From contig JAGXTI010000020.1 of the NCBI GenBank assembly GCA_018334015.1, positions 80,347 to 144,346 on the forward strand: a DNA stretch of 64,000 bases, in the 5' to 3' direction. The notes under the pieces were generated by a model, which did not search any database, was not told the origin of the DNA, and saw only the letters and a program-made list of their open reading frames with translations. How positions within the stretch are numbered: position 1 is the stretch's first letter; each line of letters begins with the position of its first letter. The position numbers were made by a program, and so were the translations under genes. Shown here piece by piece: positions 44,065-53,487 of this stretch. The stretch comes from Silanimonas sp. (GTDB taxonomy: Bacteria; Pseudomonadota; Gammaproteobacteria; Xanthomonadales; Xanthomonadaceae).

Positions 44065-44508
44065 TCAATGCAGGTGGGGACCGGGCGCGGCGGCCACCGA
44101 AGCCGCGCGCTTCTTCTCGGCATGTTCGGCGCGCTCGGCTTCGAGCAGGGCCAGCCATTCGTCCAGCGTGTGGCCGCCCTCGGCGGCTTCCTCGGTGGCG
44201 GCACGTTCCAGAACGGGGGAGAGCCGCAGCGTGGTGGCGCGCCCTTCTGAGCGGCAGCGCGCGGCGGTGTGGTGGAGCATGGCGATCAGCAGGCCCGGGC
44301 TGTCGATGCCCTCGAGCGCACGACCGGCGACCACCATCACCCATTCGCTGCCGTGCAAGCCGCCGGCCGCGACCAGCGTGCCGGCCTCATCGAGCAATTG
44401 CGCATGCGCCACGAAAGGGGTCCCCGTGCGCCGTGGGCTGGTCGCGCCCGCGGCCTTCGCCTCGCGCTTTTTGCGGGCGGCGCGTTTGGCTTGGGAGTTT
44501 CTGGACAT
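44065..44508 (-). CDS. hypothetical cytoplasmic protein
   Basis: A 147-residue protein, basic at the N-terminus (MSRNSQAKRAARKKREAKAA), with a central mixed beta region (HGSEWVMVVAGRALEGIDSPGLLIAMLHHTAARC) and an acidic helical tail rich in Glu/Ala. It resembles small hypothetical proteins of xanthomonads by composition only; I cannot name a family. It is convergent with dbpA, nine bases away. The ATG at 44508 is the only in-frame start upstream of the central region. Confidence 0.6.
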   Translation of the reverse strand: MSRNSQAKRAARKKREAKAAGATSPRRTGTPFVAHAQLLDEAGTLVAAGGLHGSEWVMVVAGRALEGIDSPGLLIAMLHHTAARCRSEGRATTLRLSPVLERAATEEAAEGGHTLDEWLALLEAERAEHAEKKRAASVAAAPGPHLH

Positions 44509-44652
44509 GGCGGACGGTTGGTCGGGAGCGGTGTGGCAAGAATATCGGCAGAGGCGGTCAGGCCGCGTGCCGGACGAGACGATGATCGGGCAGCTTCGCC
44601 GGCTCCGGCTGGCGCAGGCGCTTGAGCAGCTTGGCGGTGCAGCGCAGAACGG

Positions 44653-47286
44653 TCATGGTATGCCTGCTGAAGCCAAGGCGGCACGGATCATCGACCACTC
44701 GCGCTGCTTGGGCATCACGAAGCGATACCGCTCGCCGGCGCGCCGCGCCCAGAGCTCGCCGATGCGCCGCTTCTCGATCTGCTCGGGCTGGTCGTAGCGG
44801 TCCGCGCCCTTGTATTCGACGACGAGGATGCGGCCATCCGTCATGCGCACGAGGAAATCCGGATAGAACCGGTACCTCGACGTCGGCAACGAGAACGAAC
44901 CGGGCTTGCGCTCGACATTCCGCACCCAGTCCCTCACGCCCTCGAGCGTGTTGGCGATGAAGTTGGCGCACTCGAACTCCTCGCCCTGCGCCTTGAGGTT
45001 TCCGATCTGCGGGAAGAAGTGCTTCGGCAGGGTGATGAAGCCGTTGTACTGCCAGTCCCAGGCGTAGCGGCCTGCCCGGAAGACGCACTGCAGGCGATCG
45101 GTGGCGGTCAGCCGGGCCTCGTCACCCAGCAGGGCAAGGAAGCGCTGCCGATGGCCCTCGGCGCGGGCTTTTCCAATGCGCTCGGCAAGCGCATCCGACA
45201 GGCGCGACTTCCGATAGACCAACTCTTCACTGGAGAGCTTGCGGTCTTCGGTCAGGAATCGAAGCGCCGTCGACAACCAAGCGGCCAGTTCCTCCGGGTC
45301 AATGTCTGGGGCGGAAAGCCGTCGCTCCAAGGTCCACTGGAGATCCTCGAGGCTGGCGGATTCCCTCAGGTTGAACAGCCCCAACTGGACATCGAGCCGC
45401 TCCAAGGGATCAAGGCGCAGCTTGCCGGCATCGCCAAGGCCCAAGCGCGCGCGCTGCAAGGTCTCGACCTGAAGCGGGAACGCCGAAAGGTCCAATTTCG
45501 CGTCGACGTCCGCAAGCTCGAGGGTTCCCTCCAGCGGCGGTGCGCTCCCGAGGTCGCACAGCCAATCGCCCTGTTGCCACGCCAGCAACGGCAACGCGAA
45601 CGACTCACCCCGCTCCGCGGGCGTGAGCACCGGAACTTCGAAGGGCGCGGCGAGCCGTGCGAAGGCACGCTCGATCGCTTCGCGCGCCGAATCGCTTGGC
45701 GCAACACTCTTGAGGGCCTGCTGGTCGCGCGGGCTCCACTCGCCGCGAATGGTGAAACTTCCGGTTTCAGGCGACAGCTCGATCCGGCTCTCGAAGCGCT
45801 TCCGCGTCGCTTCCGGAAGCGTGGAAAAGTCCGGCAGCACCACTCTGCCCTCGTCAGTAGGCAACGGTACGCTGACGCTGGCGTTCTGGCGGAACAGATC
45901 TTCTGCCGGAACCGTCAAGGGGCCCGTACGCACAAGCTCGTTCACATCCTGCCGCTCGAAACCGGACTGGACGAGGCCATCGCGCAGCGTAGCCGCGACG
46001 TGCGCAAGGTTGTCCGACACCGCAAACGCGTAGGCCTGGTTCAATGCCGGGCGGACCTTCTTCGTCACCTGCGGCATCCGCAGCACGCGGCCAAGAATCT
46101 GTTCCAGCGCCACCTGTGTACTGCTGCCCCGGAAACTCAGCAGCACGTAGGCCGCGGGCCAGTCCCAGCCTTCCCGCAGCTTGTCGGCAGTGATGACGAA
46201 GCGCAGCGTGGCCGGATCGGCCGCGGCCAGCTCATCGATACCGCTCGCCGAGCGCGCGATCTGCGCCTCGGGCACGCTGAATTGCTCGATCAATGCCGAC
46301 CGAACCCGATCCGCCGTCATCGCGTCCGGGTTGTCCTGCTGCTGCCGCTCGGCCTGCAGCAGCATGATCGGGCGAAGCACTTCACCGGTCGTCGCGCGCT
46401 CTTGGTCGGCGTCGGCCTGCAAGGCATCGAGCTTGGCGATCGCCTCACGCAGCGCGATGCGCCAATCGGCATGCACCGCCATCTCGATGGGCAACTTGAT
46501 CATGTCCTCGCCCTGCAGGGTCGAGGCCGAGATCGACACCAGCACATTGGAGGGCTGGTGCAGGCGGTCGGGTGTGGCCGTCATTTCGAGCACGGCACAG
46601 GGCTTGAGCCGCGCCAGGGTATCGAAGGCCAGCGCGGTGCCCTGGTTGTGCGCTTCGTCCACCACGATGAACGGGCGTCGAAGCGCGAGCGCCTCAACCA
46701 GCGACCAGCCACTGCCTTCGACGCCGCGGAAGTGGTCCATCAGGGCCCCATTGGGTTTGTAGACCGAAAGCCGCTCCGTATCGGCCTGCTTGAAGGCCTG
46801 CATGGTCGCCACGATGATCGTGTCATGGCTGTCGAGCACGGCCGGCGACACGGAAAGCGCCTCGTCGAGATCGAGCACCGCGACCTCCCCCAGCAGGGTG
46901 CGCAACTCGTCGTGGAGCAATTCGCCGGGCGTGCGCAGCGCCTTCAGCGTCTGCGCACGGATCGGGTCGGTCGGCACGAGCCAGACCGTGAGGGTGTTGA
47001 CTGACCCCACGAAGGCGCGCTTCAGTCGCTCGATCGCATGGCCGCCGATCAGTGTCTTGCCGCCTCCGGTGGGCACGCGCAGGCACACGACGGGCACATC
47101 GTCCTCGGCCAACGGTGCGGGCGCGTGGTAGGGCACACGGACCTTGAAGGTCTCCAGCGTGCAAGCTTCGAAGGCGCGGCGACTAGCCTCGCGGTTGCCC
47201 GGCTGGGCTTCTGCTTCGTGTCGCCAGCGGCGCAGGAAGTCCTCGAACCGATCGAGCACCTCGCCTTGGTAGGTCTTGAGCTTCAT
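44653..47286 (-). CDS. Type III restriction enzyme, Res (helicase/endonuclease) subunit
   Basis: An 877-residue superfamily 2 helicase-nuclease. Motif I is RVPTGGGKT (Walker A, about residues 71-78), motif II is FIVVDEAHNQ (about 210), motif III is LEMTATP, and motif VI is QILGRVLRMPQ. The C-terminal PD-(D/E)XK nuclease core reads FYPDFLVRMTDGRILVVEYKG (Asp then Glu and Lys at about 810-827). With the Mod subunit it would cut DNA between two head-to-head unmethylated sites after ATP hydrolysis. It overlaps the upstream rhuM-like gene by an ATGA. All catalytic residues needed for ATPase and nuclease seem present, so the system may be active. Confidence 0.92.
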   Translation of the reverse strand: MKLKTYQGEVLDRFEDFLRRWRHEAEAQPGNREASRRAFEACTLETFKVRVPYHAPAPLAEDDVPVVCLRVPTGGGKTLIGGHAIERLKRAFVGSVNTLTVWLVPTDPIRAQTLKALRTPGELLHDELRTLLGEVAVLDLDEALSVSPAVLDSHDTIIVATMQAFKQADTERLSVYKPNGALMDHFRGVEGSGWSLVEALALRRPFIVVDEAHNQGTALAFDTLARLKPCAVLEMTATPDRLHQPSNVLVSISASTLQGEDMIKLPIEMAVHADWRIALREAIAKLDALQADADQERATTGEVLRPIMLLQAERQQQDNPDAMTADRVRSALIEQFSVPEAQIARSASGIDELAAADPATLRFVITADKLREGWDWPAAYVLLSFRGSSTQVALEQILGRVLRMPQVTKKVRPALNQAYAFAVSDNLAHVAATLRDGLVQSGFERQDVNELVRTGPLTVPAEDLFRQNASVSVPLPTDEGRVVLPDFSTLPEATRKRFESRIELSPETGSFTIRGEWSPRDQQALKSVAPSDSAREAIERAFARLAAPFEVPVLTPAERGESFALPLLAWQQGDWLCDLGSAPPLEGTLELADVDAKLDLSAFPLQVETLQRARLGLGDAGKLRLDPLERLDVQLGLFNLRESASLEDLQWTLERRLSAPDIDPEELAAWLSTALRFLTEDRKLSSEELVYRKSRLSDALAERIGKARAEGHRQRFLALLGDEARLTATDRLQCVFRAGRYAWDWQYNGFITLPKHFFPQIGNLKAQGEEFECANFIANTLEGVRDWVRNVERKPGSFSLPTSRYRFYPDFLVRMTDGRILVVEYKGADRYDQPEQIEKRRIGELWARRAGERYRFVMPKQREWSMIRAALASAGIP

Positions 47287-48344
47287 GCGTCCTTGTCCTT
47301 CGAATCCAAACGGCGCCCGCCGGCCGTCGATGATCGGGCCTTGGCCTTGGGCAAGGCCTTCGCTGCCGCCTCAAACGCCTTCTCGACCGGCGATGGCATG
47401 GCCACCTGCTGCTGACGATGCAGGGCGTACTGCTGCTCGGCATGGCTCACCGCCGAGTCGTGGCTCACCGACCCCGCATGCGTCAACACCTCGCGCCCGC
47501 CCAACCGAAGGAAATCGTCCAGTTTGGCGATCCAGTCGGCCATGGCCATCGCGCGACGGTTCAGCGCCTGAAGCTCGGCGAACTCGAGGTAGGCCGTCAC
47601 GATGCGGTTCAGCGTGTCCAGCTCGTCGGCGCCCAGATAGTTCTTGGCGATGCTGACGTCCTGCTTGCGCGGCGCGCTGCCGCTCCATCCCGTGAGGCCC
47701 ATGTGGGGGCGGGAAGCATCGGCACGCGCCTTGACCACTTCGGCCGCCGTGTGGCCGTGGGCCGCAAAGTGCATCTTGTTCTGCACCGTCTGGAAGAAGC
47801 GCTGGCTGGCCTCCGCCGAGGGGTCGTAGTCGATGCTGGTGGCGTAGATGTCCAGCACCTTGCGCCAGAACATCCGTTCCGACGAGCGGATGTCGCGGAT
47901 ACGCGCCAGCAGTTCTTCGAAGTACCCGTCGTCCGGACCGCGCTTGAGCCGTTCGTCATCCATGGCGAAGCCCTTGACGAGATACTCGGACAGGCGCTCG
48001 GTGGCCCACTGGCGGAACTGCGTGCCGCGCGCGGAGCGCACCCGGTAGCCCACGGCCAGAATGGCCGGCAGGGCGTAGTGGTCCACCAGCCGGCGCACGT
48101 CGCGGCCCCCCTCCACTTGAACGATTCGGAATTTCCGAATGGTTCGTTCAGGTTCCAGCTCGCCATCTCCGAACGCTGCGGCCAAGTGCTCGTTGACGGT
48201 GGGCACGGACACGTCGTACAGCGCGGCGATCTGCCGCTGTGACAGCCACACCGAATCGCCGCTCAGGCGCACTTCCAGCCGGGTGCGCTCGTCCTGGCCG
48301 CGGTAGAGCAGCAGTTCGGACGGCGGCGGCGTCTCGTCGCTCAT
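47283..48344 (-). CDS. RhuM-family protein embedded in the Type III R-M operon
   Basis: A 353-residue protein of the RhuM (virulence RhuM) family. Recognisable blocks: VWLSQRQIAALYDVSVPTVNEHLA (helix-turn-helix-like), ERTIRKFRIVQVEGGRDVRR, YALPAILAVGYRVRSARGTQFRQWA and TNLMHFAA-type segment QNKMHFAAHGHTAAE, with AKNYLGADELDTLNRIVTAYLEFAE near the C-terminus. RhuM genes often lie inside restriction-modification and other defence islands, but their biochemical role is not settled. It overlaps mod and res by four bases each, so it is expressed with them. It may be an accessory defence factor or anti-phage effector. Confidence 0.86.
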   Translation of the reverse strand: MSDETPPPSELLLYRGQDERTRLEVRLSGDSVWLSQRQIAALYDVSVPTVNEHLAAAFGDGELEPERTIRKFRIVQVEGGRDVRRLVDHYALPAILAVGYRVRSARGTQFRQWATERLSEYLVKGFAMDDERLKRGPDDGYFEELLARIRDIRSSERMFWRKVLDIYATSIDYDPSAEASQRFFQTVQNKMHFAAHGHTAAEVVKARADASRPHMGLTGWSGSAPRKQDVSIAKNYLGADELDTLNRIVTAYLEFAELQALNRRAMAMADWIAKLDDFLRLGGREVLTHAGSVSHDSAVSHAEQQYALHRQQQVAMPSPVEKAFEAAAKALPKAKARSSTAGGRRLDSKDKDA

Positions 48345-50008
48345 GGCGCCAACCGCAGGTGGTAAGGCAGCTGCTTGAACACGATGCCCAGCGCGCGCAG
48401 ACGCTCCGGCCCGATGGCGCAGCGGGCACCGTAGACCACGCGGGGCCCGTCGTGCGCGGGCAAGTGTTCCAACAGCGGGGTGGTCAGCACGTTGCCGCCA
48501 TCGATGCGGCGGTCTTTCAGGATGCCGTTGTACAGCAGGTACACCGCCCGGCCCTCGTGCACGCCCAGCAGCGGGCTGGCGGTGTCGGCCGCCTTGCGGC
48601 TGGCGCGGGCGGCGGGCAGGCCCATGCCGGTTTCCATGAACCAGACAAAGCGGGCCAGTTCGGCGAAGCGCACGTCGTTGTTGATATGGCCGCGCGCGTC
48701 GAACAGCGGCTTGCCCAGCGTGCAGAACTGGAAGCCGCCGCCGAGGCCGGGCACGGCCTCACCTTTCGCGTTGGTGTAGCCCTGCGCCACGCGACGCACG
48801 CGCTCGGCGGTGACGTTGCGGGCGATGCCTTCATCCATTTCGACAAGGATGAAGCGGCGGTTGCCGCCGTCTTCGGCATTCTGCTTCAGGACGGCATGGG
48901 CGGTGGTGCCTGAGCCGCCGAAGCTGTCCAGAACAAGCGAATCCTTTTCAACGAGCATGTTCGCCAAATAGCGAACCAAATTCACAGGCTTTGGATAATC
49001 AAAAACGGCATCGCCACGAAAGATCCCCGCAAGTTCCGCTGTTGCGTCCTCATTTGTGCTGCTGTCGATGTCCGAATCGATCAGATTGGCAGGCACGCTG
49101 GCTTCATACTCGCTTCTCTCGTAGGCAGGAGAGAGCTTTTCCGTTGGGATCAGAATTGTGTACGAAGGGTCACGGAAGGCCTCATCGAGTACTGGCTGAG
49201 ACCACTTGAACCTTGCCTTCAAGGCGAACTCGCCTACAAAAAGACCACCCCTAACTTCCACATCATTCAACAGCTCAACTTCGTACTTTTGGGTTTTCTG
49301 GACTCGCGCCCTCTGAATTCCATCAGGGATCTTTGTACGAACAACACCTGCAGGGAATCGAAGAACCTTGATCTCATTAGGCTGATTCAACAAGCCGTTT
49401 GATGAACTTGACGTAGTTCGGAGACCTACGAGGCGTCCAATTTTCTTAGCATTCCCGTAAGCGACGACGTACTCAACTTTCTTCTTCGTCGTACTAGAAA
49501 GATTCGATGGCGTCTCAGTTTTCACGCGAGAGAAAATCTCGATGAAGTTTCGCTCACCAAAAACTTCATCCATCAGCAGCCGCAAGTTGGCGACCTCGTT
49601 ATCGTCAATTGAAACGAAGATTGCGCCGTCGTCGCGCAGGAACTGCTTCAGCAGCATCAGCCGCGGGTACATCATGCACAGCCAGCGGTCGTGGCGATCC
49701 AGCGTCTCGCCTTCCTTGCCCACCACCTCGCCCAACCAGCGCCGGATCTCCGGGCTGTTGACGTTGTCGTTGTATCTCCACTCTTCAATGCCCGTGTTGT
49801 ACGGCGGGTCGATGTAGATGCACTTCACCTGCCCCGCGTAGCGCGGCAGCAGCGCCTTGAGCGCCAGCAGGTTGTCGCCCTGCACGATGAGGTTGCCGCT
49901 GTCCGGCTCACCGCAGGAGAGCGCGGGCACCGGCTCCAGCAAGCGGAACGGCACGTCCTTGTGGTGTTTGACAACGGCGTCTTTGCCGATCCAATTCAGC
50001 GTGGGCAT
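48341..50008 (-). CDS. Type III DNA methyltransferase, Mod subunit
   Basis: A 555-residue adenine-N6 DNA methyltransferase. The catalytic DPPY motif lies in CIYIDPPYNTG (residues 67-70) and the SAM-binding motif is DSFGGSGTTAHAV (about 355-367), so the order is beta class with the target-recognition domain between them. That central region (about residues 150-350; roughly 48960-49560) is clearly AT-richer than the rest, showing domain exchange typical of Mod genes. It protects host DNA and determines the site that Res cuts. It is the first gene of the mod-rhuM-res operon, and a target sequence cannot be predicted by eye. Confidence 0.93.
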   Translation of the reverse strand: MPTLNWIGKDAVVKHHKDVPFRLLEPVPALSCGEPDSGNLIVQGDNLLALKALLPRYAGQVKCIYIDPPYNTGIEEWRYNDNVNSPEIRRWLGEVVGKEGETLDRHDRWLCMMYPRLMLLKQFLRDDGAIFVSIDDNEVANLRLLMDEVFGERNFIEIFSRVKTETPSNLSSTTKKKVEYVVAYGNAKKIGRLVGLRTTSSSSNGLLNQPNEIKVLRFPAGVVRTKIPDGIQRARVQKTQKYEVELLNDVEVRGGLFVGEFALKARFKWSQPVLDEAFRDPSYTILIPTEKLSPAYERSEYEASVPANLIDSDIDSSTNEDATAELAGIFRGDAVFDYPKPVNLVRYLANMLVEKDSLVLDSFGGSGTTAHAVLKQNAEDGGNRRFILVEMDEGIARNVTAERVRRVAQGYTNAKGEAVPGLGGGFQFCTLGKPLFDARGHINNDVRFAELARFVWFMETGMGLPAARASRKAADTASPLLGVHEGRAVYLLYNGILKDRRIDGGNVLTTPLLEHLPAHDGPRVVYGARCAIGPERLRALGIVFKQLPYHLRLAP

Positions 50009-50081
50009 TCAGCGCTCTTCCCGATTCCCGTGGACCATCAAGGCTGTCCAGCATGCGTCGCACTTCCTGCGACGCGATGCC

Positions 50082-50222
50082 TCATTCTTCAGCGGCATCC
50101 AACCCATTCAACACGTCCTCGGCATCCCGCCAAGCACCGGCATCCAGCTCACGGGCACCAAGAGCCAGAACGGCGAGCAGCGCCGACGTTTGGGCACTCA
50201 CCGATGGTGCCGAGGCGTCCAC
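50082..50222 (-). CDS. possible small antitoxin-like ORF
   Basis: A 46-codon frame begins with GTG immediately after the acnD stop and ends at 50082. The sequence (SALLAVLALGARELDAGAWR, then DAEDVLNGLDAAEE) resembles the C-terminal tail of Phd/RelB-type antitoxins, but no DNA-binding N-terminus and no toxin gene are visible. It could be a fragment or random. The rest of the 214-base gap to mod holds nothing else I can identify. Confidence 0.3.
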   Translation of the reverse strand: MDASAPSVSAQTSALLAVLALGARELDAGAWRDAEDVLNGLDAAEE

Positions 50223-52850
50223 TCACGCCACCTTGGTCGCTTCGAGGAAATCCTGGGCGAAGCGCTGCAACACACCGCCGGCCTCGTAGATGGCGAGTTC
50301 TTCCGCGGTGTCGATGCGGCAGCGCACCGGCACCTCGAAGCTGCTGCCGTTCTTGCGATGCACGACCAGCATCAGCGCAGCACCCGGCGTGCGGGCACCA
50401 ACGACGTCGTAGGTCTCGGTGCCATCGAGGCCCAGCGTGAGCCGCGTGGTGCCGGCTTCGAACTCGCAGGGCAGCACGCCCATGCCGATCAGGTTGGTGC
50501 GGTGGATGCGCTCGAAACCCTCGGCAACGATCGCCTCGACGCCGGCAAGGCGCACACCCTTGGCGGCCCAGTCGCGTGAGCTGCCTTGGCCGTAATCGGC
50601 GCCGGCGATGATGATCAGCGGCTGGCCGCGCTGCATGTAGGTCTCGATCGCCTCCCACATGCGCAAGGTCTGGCCTTCAGGCTCGACGCGGGCCAGCGAG
50701 CCTCTGCGCACACGACCTTCAGCATCACGCACCATCTCGTTCTGCAGCGTCGGGTTGGCGAAGGTGGCGCGCAGCGCGGTGAGGTGGTCGCCGCGGTGTG
50801 TGGCGTAGGAATTGAAGTCCTCTTCCGGCAGGCCCATCTTCGCGAGGTATTCGCCGGCCGCGCTGTCGAGCAGGATCGCGTTCGAGGGCGAGAGATGATC
50901 GGTGGTGATGTTGTCGCCGAGGATCGCCAGCGGCCGAAGCCCTCTGAGCGTGCGCGGCTTGGCGAGCGCGCCTTCCCAGTAGGGCGGGCGACGGATGTAG
51001 GTGCTCATCGGACGCCAGTCGTAGAGCGGCTTGACCGCCTCGCCGTGCTCGACCACCGCCCGGAACATCGGCTCGTAGACCCGGCGGAACTGCTCCGGCT
51101 TGACCGCCTGCTTCACCACGGCGTCGATCTCGGCGTCAGACGGCCACAGGTCTTTCAGCAGGATCGGCGTGCCATCGCCGCGATGGCCGAGTGCGTCGCG
51201 CTCGATGTCGAAGCGGATGGTGCCGGCGATGGCGTAGGCCACCACCAGCGGCGGCGAGGCCAGGAAGGCCTGCTTCGCGTAGGGGTGGATGCGGCCGTCG
51301 AAGTTGCGGTTGCCGGAAAGCACGGCGGTGGCGTACAGGTCGCGGTCGATGATTTCTTTCTGGATAGCCGGGTCGAGCGCGCCGCTCATGCCGTTGCAGG
51401 TGGTGCAGGCGAAGCCGACGATGCCGAAGCCCAGCGCCTCGAGTTCCGTCTTGAGACCGGCTTCTTCGAGGTAGAGCTGCACGGCCTTCGAGCCGGGCGC
51501 CAGCGAGGTCTTCACCCAGGGCTTGCGCACCAGGCCCAACGCGTTCGCCTTCTTCGCCAGCAGGCCGGCGGCGATGACGTTACGCGGGTTCGAGGTGTTC
51601 GTGCACGACGTGATCGCGGCGATGATCACCGCGCCATCCGGCATGAGCCCTTGCGCTTCCTGCTCGCGTGCGGCGGCGAGGTTGCCGGCAATGCCCTTGG
51701 CGGCCAGCTCACTCGTCGCGACGCGCGCATGCGGGTTCGAGGGGCCGGCCATGGTGCGCACCACGGTGCTTAGATCGAAATGCAGCGTGCGCTCGTACTC
51801 GGCGGTCTTCAGATCATCCGCCCAGAGGCCAAGCGTCTTCGCATAGGTCTCGACCAGCGCCACCTGCTCATCCGTGCGGCCGGTCAGGCGCAGGTAGTCG
51901 AGCGTGTTGTGATCGATGAAGAACATCGCCGCCGTCGCGCCGTATTCGGGCGCCATGTTCGAGATGGTGGCGCGATCACCCAGCGTGAGCGCTGCGGCAC
52001 CCTCGCCGCGGAACTCGAGGTAGGCACCGACCACCTTGGCCTTGCGCAAAAAGGCGGTGAGCGAGAGCACCACGTCGGTGGCGGTGATGCCGGGCTGCGG
52101 CTTGCCCGTGAGCTCGACGGCGATGATGTCGGGCAGGCGCATCCACGAGGCGCGGCCGAGCATCACGTTCTCGGCCTCGAGACCCCCCACACCGATGGCG
52201 ATGACACCCAGCGCATCGACATGCGGCGTGTGCGAATCGGTGCCGACACAGGTGTCGGGGTAGGCCACGCTGCGGCCATCGGAGGCGCGCTCCACGCCAA
52301 TGACCGGCGACATTTTCTCCAGGTTGATCTGGTGCATGATCCCGTTGCCCGGCGGGATCACCTCGACGTTCTTGAAGGCGCGCTTGGTCCAGTCGATGAA
52401 GTGGAAGCGGTCCTCGTTGCGGCGGTCCTCGATGGCGCGATTTTTTTCAAAAGCTTTCGCATCGAAGCCGCCGCACTCGACGGCCAAGGAGTGGTCGACA
52501 ATGAGTTGCACCGGAACGACCGGGTTCACCTGCGCCGGGTCGCCGCCCGCTTCGGCGATGGCATCGCGCAGGCCGGCCAGATCGACCAGCGCCGTCTGGC
52601 CGAGGATGTCGTGGCAGACCACCCGCGCCGGAAACCACGGAAAATCGAGATCGCGCCGGCGCTCGATGAACTGCCGCAGGTAGTCCGGCACGCGCGAAGG
52701 CTCGGCACGGCGGACGATGTTCTCGGCATGCACGCGCGCCGTGTACGGAAGCCCGGCCCAGGCCCCGGGCCGGATCGCATCGACCGCCTCGCGGGCATCG
52801 AAGTAGTCGAGGCGGGTGCCGGGCAGCGGCTTGCGGTGGGCGGTGTTCAT
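50223..52850 (-). CDS. acnD: Fe/S-dependent 2-methylisocitrate dehydratase AcnD (aconitase family)
   Basis: An 875-residue aconitase-superfamily enzyme of the AcnD type. The start MNTAHRKPLPGTRLDYFDAR and blocks RDLDFPWFPARVVCHDILGQ, HQINLEKMSPVIGVERA, GTDSHTPHVDALGVIAIGVGGLEAE match AcnD. The 4Fe-4S cysteines appear in AAITSCTNTSNPRN and FACTTCNGMSG; the swivelling domain holds GADYGQGSSRDWAAKG. In the methylcitrate cycle AcnD works with PrpF to form 2-methyl-cis-aconitate during propionate breakdown. Here no prpB, prpC or prpF neighbour is present, so it may act as a housekeeping aconitase or be part of a dispersed pathway. It is upstream of the R-M island. Confidence 0.88.
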   Translation of the reverse strand: MNTAHRKPLPGTRLDYFDAREAVDAIRPGAWAGLPYTARVHAENIVRRAEPSRVPDYLRQFIERRRDLDFPWFPARVVCHDILGQTALVDLAGLRDAIAEAGGDPAQVNPVVPVQLIVDHSLAVECGGFDAKAFEKNRAIEDRRNEDRFHFIDWTKRAFKNVEVIPPGNGIMHQINLEKMSPVIGVERASDGRSVAYPDTCVGTDSHTPHVDALGVIAIGVGGLEAENVMLGRASWMRLPDIIAVELTGKPQPGITATDVVLSLTAFLRKAKVVGAYLEFRGEGAAALTLGDRATISNMAPEYGATAAMFFIDHNTLDYLRLTGRTDEQVALVETYAKTLGLWADDLKTAEYERTLHFDLSTVVRTMAGPSNPHARVATSELAAKGIAGNLAAAREQEAQGLMPDGAVIIAAITSCTNTSNPRNVIAAGLLAKKANALGLVRKPWVKTSLAPGSKAVQLYLEEAGLKTELEALGFGIVGFACTTCNGMSGALDPAIQKEIIDRDLYATAVLSGNRNFDGRIHPYAKQAFLASPPLVVAYAIAGTIRFDIERDALGHRGDGTPILLKDLWPSDAEIDAVVKQAVKPEQFRRVYEPMFRAVVEHGEAVKPLYDWRPMSTYIRRPPYWEGALAKPRTLRGLRPLAILGDNITTDHLSPSNAILLDSAAGEYLAKMGLPEEDFNSYATHRGDHLTALRATFANPTLQNEMVRDAEGRVRRGSLARVEPEGQTLRMWEAIETYMQRGQPLIIIAGADYGQGSSRDWAAKGVRLAGVEAIVAEGFERIHRTNLIGMGVLPCEFEAGTTRLTLGLDGTETYDVVGARTPGAALMLVVHRKNGSSFEVPVRCRIDTAEELAIYEAGGVLQRFAQDFLEATKVA

Positions 52851-52958
52851 GGCGGGCGTCGGCTCGGGCGTAGCCCGGCATTATCCGCCATCCGGCGCAG
52901 GGCTTCAGCCTCGCCGGTTGACGCCCGGCAAAGCGCCATGGACAATGGGCGGCTCTGT

Positions 52959-53035
52959 GGCTATGTAGCTCAGCCGGTTAGAGCGTGGCACTCATAATGC
53001 CGAGGTCGGTGGTTCGAGTCCACCCATAGCCACCA
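52959..53035 (+). tRNA. tRNA-Met (elongator, anticodon CAT)
   Basis: A 77-base cloverleaf: acceptor GGCTATG paired with CATAGCC and an encoded ACCA tail, D-arm GCTCAGCCGGTTAGAGC, anticodon loop CTCATAA (anticodon CAT), T-loop GGTTCGAGTCC. The sequence closely follows E. coli elongator tRNA-Met, but a tRNA-Ile2 with a modified CAT anticodon cannot be fully excluded. Confidence 0.93.
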
Positions 53036-53040
53036 CAGCC

Positions 53041-53066
53041 AACCCCGCGATTCTGCGGGGTTTTTT
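53041..53066 (+). terminator. terminator after tRNA-Met
   Basis: The hairpin CCCCGC - GATTCT - GCGGGG is followed by six T residues, starting six bases after the tRNA CCA end. Confidence 0.9.
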
Positions 53067-53255
53067 GTTTCTGGCGGATCGTTTCTGCGACACCAGCCAG
53101 CACGCCTCGCCCCCTAACCCCGCCCCTCTTTCAGGCGTCGCGTGCACTGCCGTGGCGATTCAGGGCGGCGGCCATCGTTGGCCACAACCGCCCAGAGCCG
53201 AGGATGCCTACCGCGCCCATGTTGGCGTGTGGCACCGCGCCCCCCCCGGAAACGA

Positions 53256-53281
53256 CGACGCCCGCTTGCAGGCGGGCGTCG
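53256..53281 (-). terminator. probable terminator of rpmB-rpmG
   Basis: A ten-base stem (CGACGCCCGC with GCGGGCGTCG) lies about 30 bases downstream of the rpmG stop. The T-run that should follow on the minus strand is weak (GTCGTTTCC). Confidence 0.5.
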
Positions 53282-53310
53282 GGCGTGGAGCGGATCGAGC
53301 AGCGCGAGGC

Positions 53311-53475
53311 TTACTTGATCTTCGCTTCCTTGTAGACAACGTGCTTGCGGATGGTCGGATCGTATTTCTTGATCTCGAACTTGCCGGTCATCGTCTTCTT
53401 GTTCTTGTCGGTGGTGTAGAAGTGGCCGGTACCGGCCGTCGACACCAGACGGATCTTGTCGCGCTTCGAAGCCAT
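53311..53475 (-). CDS. rpmG: 50S ribosomal protein L33
   Basis: A 54-residue ribosomal protein, starting [20 protein letters not shown] and ending YKEAKIK. It has the lysine-rich [20 protein letters not shown] centre typical of L33. The form lacks the zinc-binding cysteine pairs, so it is the Zn-independent type. It follows rpmB by 12 bases on the same strand, the standard rpmBG order. GGGAGAA upstream of the ATG serves as ribosome site. Confidence 0.97.
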   Translation of the reverse strand: MASKRDKIRLVSTAGTGHFYTTDKNKKTMTGKFEIKKYDPTIRKHVVYKEAKIK

Positions 53476-53487
53476 GTTCGTTCTCCC

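Noticed and set aside
45019-47004. 661-codon open frame on the plus strand
   Set aside because: Antisense to the Res helicase, whose helicase and nuclease motifs are intact.
52959-53035. tRNA 3' end as an island attachment site
   Set aside because: I found no second copy of the tRNA 3' end and no integrase in the window, so there is no support for tRNA-targeted integration here.
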